33,390 nucleotides of DNA from assembly GCA_034435615.1 (NCBI GenBank), contig DAOTWZ010000063.1:1-33390 (forward strand), written 5' to 3'. The notes below the pieces were generated by a model. It saw nothing but the letters and a program-made list of their open reading frames with translations. It was not told where the DNA came from and did no database searches. Both the position numbers and the translations under genes were made by a program. Shown piece after piece: positions 31,813 through 33,390 of this stretch; the stretch's first letter is position 1; each line of letters opens with the position of its first letter. Origin of the DNA: H17-190 sp034435615. GTDB lineage: Bacteria; Chloroflexota; Dehalococcoidia; SM23-28-2; HRBIN24.

Positions 31813-32863
31813 TGGTCTCCTCCTGCGGGTGTTCCGCCAGCACCCGGCCCACCCGCTCCACCGCCTCCTCCACGAGCTGGCGGGTGATGTGACGGTGGGT
31901 GACCATGCGCACCCGCTCCCCTTCCGTGAGACAGAGGACGCCGGCCTCGGCACAGGCGCGGACGAAGGCCTGAGGGCTCCAGCCAGCTACCCGGAAGTAG
32001 ACGATGTTGGTCTGGGGCGGCGGCGAAAGGGCCACCCCGGGCAGGGAGGCCAGCCCCTCGGCCAGGAGGCGAGCGTTCTCATGGTCCTCGGCCAGCCGGT
32101 CGATCATGCTGTCCAGGGCCACCAGCCCCGCCGCGGCGATGATGCCGGCCTGGCGCATCCCTCCTCCCACCATTTTGCGGTAGCGGCGCGCCCGCTGGAC
32201 GAATTCGGCGCTGCCGCAGAGGACGGAGCCTATGGGGCAGGAGAGGCCTTTGCTGAGGCTGAAGCAGACGGAGTCCACGGGGCGGGCCAGCCGCTCTGCC
32301 GGCACGCCCAGGGCCACGGCGGCGTTGAAGATGCGGGCGCCGTCCAGGTGGACGGGGAGCCTGTGCTCCCGCGCCACCGCCGCCACCGCCTCCGTGTCCT
32401 CCTCGGTGAGGACGGTGCCGCCGCAGCGGTTGTGGGTGTTCTCCAGGCAGACGAGGCCCGTGCGGGGATAGTGAATGTTGTCGGCCCGGATGGCGCGGTG
32501 CAGTGCCTCCAGGTCGAGGCGGCCCTGGGCGTCGTTGGGAACGGGCCGCAGGCCCAACCCTCCCAGGGCGTAGGCACCGCCCACCTCGTAGTGAAGGATG
32601 TGGGCCTCGCTCCCCAGGACCACCTCGTCGCCCCGCTGGCAGTGGGCCAGGAGAGCCACCAGGTTGCTCATGGTGCCGGAGGCGGTGAGGAGGGCGGCCT
32701 CCTTCCCCAGGAGGCGGGCGGCCCGCTCCTCCAGCCGGCGGACGGTGGGGTCATCGTCCAGGACGTCGTCCCCCAGCTCGGCCCTCGCCATGGCCTCGTA
32801 CATGGCGGGGGTGGGGAGGGTGACGGTGTCGCTGCGCAGGTCTATGGTGCCTGGGGTAGCCAT
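31793..32863 (-). CDS. ltaE: low-specificity L-threonine aldolase
   Basis: A 356-residue PLP enzyme of fold type I that cleaves L-threonine or allo-threonine to glycine and acetaldehyde. Motifs: IDLRSDTVTLPTPAM at the start, TASGTMSNLVALLAH, CLENTHNRCGGTV, PVHLDGARIFNAA (Asp174 pairs with the PLP ring) and CFSLSKGLSCPIGSV with Lys205 as the Schiff-base lysine. The length fits the family. ATG 32863 lacks a Shine-Dalgarno sequence; CATAAT overlaps the start codon itself and is not a usable promoter. It lies 69 nt downstream of the unrecognised gene at 32933, with only an 8-bp hairpin between. Confidence 0.94.
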   Translation of the reverse strand: MATPGTIDLRSDTVTLPTPAMYEAMARAELGDDVLDDDPTVRRLEERAARLLGKEAALLTASGTMSNLVALLAHCQRGDEVVLGSEAHILHYEVGGAYALGGLGLRPVPNDAQGRLDLEALHRAIRADNIHYPRTGLVCLENTHNRCGGTVLTEEDTEAVAAVAREHRLPVHLDGARIFNAAVALGVPAERLARPVDSVCFSLSKGLSCPIGSVLCGSAEFVQRARRYRKMVGGGMRQAGIIAAAGLVALDSMIDRLAEDHENARLLAEGLASLPGVALSPPPQTNIVYFRVAGWSPQAFVRACAEAGVLCLTEGERVRMVTHRHITRQLVEEAVERVGRVLAEHPQEETSEVSHR

Positions 32864-32885
32864 TATGGTGACTGGCAGGGACAGC

Positions 32886-32909
32886 GGAGAGGACCCGGGC
32901 CTCCTCTCC
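32886..32909 (-). repeat. 8-bp inverted repeat between two reverse-strand genes
   Basis: GGAGAGGA (32886-32893) and TCCTCTCC (32902-32909) flank an 8-nt loop. There is no U-tract on either side, so it is at best a weak or Rho-assisted terminator for the gene at 32933, or a leader structure of the threonine aldolase gene. Confidence 0.4.
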
Positions 32910-32932
32910 CCGCCCCTTAGTGGGCCTGTCGT

Positions 32933-33382
32933 CTAGGGCTGCCGCTCCCAGAGGGACTGGTAACCCTCGCCCCCGCGTATGGCCGACAGCACCTCTCTCC
33001 GCTCCTCGCGCAGCAGCTCCTCATAGACGGCCTCGCAGCGCTGGGACATCGGCGGCCCTCCCAGGGCCACCAGGCGCTCCACTATCCGCTCCCAGAGGCC
33101 GGACTGCTTGAAGGACTCCACGGAGGCCCGCTGCCACATGAAGGCGACGATCTTTTCCGGGAGGGGGAAGCGAGGCCGCAAGCGCTTGAGGCTCTTGTAC
33201 CGCTCCTCCAGCGAGCCGGCCCTGGGCACGACGGCGATGAAGGGCCCCTCCGTCTCGCTGGTGCGGAAGTCTATGAGGAGCCTCTTCTCCAGGATGGCGA
33301 AGCGGACTACCAGCACCTCCGCCGTCTCGATGGCCTGGAGGGCCTCGTCCATGTCCAGTCCGTAGTCGTCCAAGGCTCTCAC
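32933..33382 (-). CDS. conserved-looking hypothetical protein, 5' end uncertain
   Basis: 149 residues from GTG 33382. The frame stays open to the window edge and no Shine-Dalgarno sequence precedes this GTG, so the true start may lie outside the window. The protein is soluble-looking, with mixed charge. The first half (EVLVVRFAILEKRLLIDFRT, then GPFIAVVPRAGSLEERYKSL) looks like an alpha/beta fold; the second half is helical, with FMWQRASVESF and long Glu/Arg-rich helices. I do not recognise a family. It precedes threonine aldolase on the same strand. Confidence 0.6.
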   Translation of the reverse strand: MRALDDYGLDMDEALQAIETAEVLVVRFAILEKRLLIDFRTSETEGPFIAVVPRAGSLEERYKSLKRLRPRFPLPEKIVAFMWQRASVESFKQSGLWERIVERLVALGGPPMSQRCEAVYEELLREERREVLSAIRGGEGYQSLWERQP

Positions 33383-33390
33383 CCGTCCCG

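Overview
The window is a visibly G+C-rich (GTG/TTG-start-rich) chromosomal segment, almost fully coding, and nearly all of it is housekeeping. The best guess is a Chloroflexota (Dehalococcoidia-like or a related, possibly thermophilic lineage). This rests on the core gene order, the short EF-Ts, the short IF2, DUF763, a two-domain protein disulfide oxidoreductase and an actinobacterial-type inositol phosphate synthase. It is inference from gene content; no rRNA is present. No gene-free stretch exceeds 300 bases.

Layout. 1-1438: end of nadB and nadC (NAD synthesis), converging on dtd and a zinc-ribbon gene (1443-2219). 2395-10368: a co-directional run rpsB-tsf-pyrH-frr-uppS-cdsA-dxr-rseP-ispG, covering translation, UMP kinase, undecaprenyl and phospholipid precursors and the MEP isoprenoid route, with frequent stop/start overlaps. 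10397-13136: an accessory block (DinB-like, a reverse-strand VOC protein, a small membrane protein, a TIM-barrel isomerase). 13184-19865: proS, then nusA-ylxR-infB-rbfA-truB; rimP is missing from its usual place before nusA. 19862-22246: a small secreted protein, DUF763 and endonuclease V. 22347-24719: prfB with a programmed +1 frameshift, then an exported zinc peptidase.

24716-30081 is a reverse-strand cluster: inositol-3-phosphate synthase, a PatA/LpxL-type acyltransferase, a PHP phosphoesterase, a PimA-like mannosyltransferase, a CDP-alcohol (inositol-phosphate type) phosphatidyltransferase and a glutaredoxin-like protein disulfide oxidoreductase. Together they look like a phosphatidylinositol / PI-mannoside pathway. 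30250-33382, also reverse: tRNA-Gly, a response regulator with a degenerate receiver, a lipoprotein, threonine aldolase and an unrecognised protein.

Most notable result: the last gene of the inositol-lipid cluster is interrupted by one in-frame TGA at 25034-25036. It lies exactly where the first Cys of the C-terminal CPYC redox motif belongs, and a bacterial-SECIS-like hairpin follows about 21 nt downstream. It reads as a selenoprotein (UPYC) rather than a broken gene. Other points: a PHP phosphoesterase placed where a PI-phosphate phosphatase would be needed, a GCAA-capped terminator hairpin in the nusA leader, several leaderless-looking promoters, and three convergent gene pairs that share one CTAG as both stop codons.
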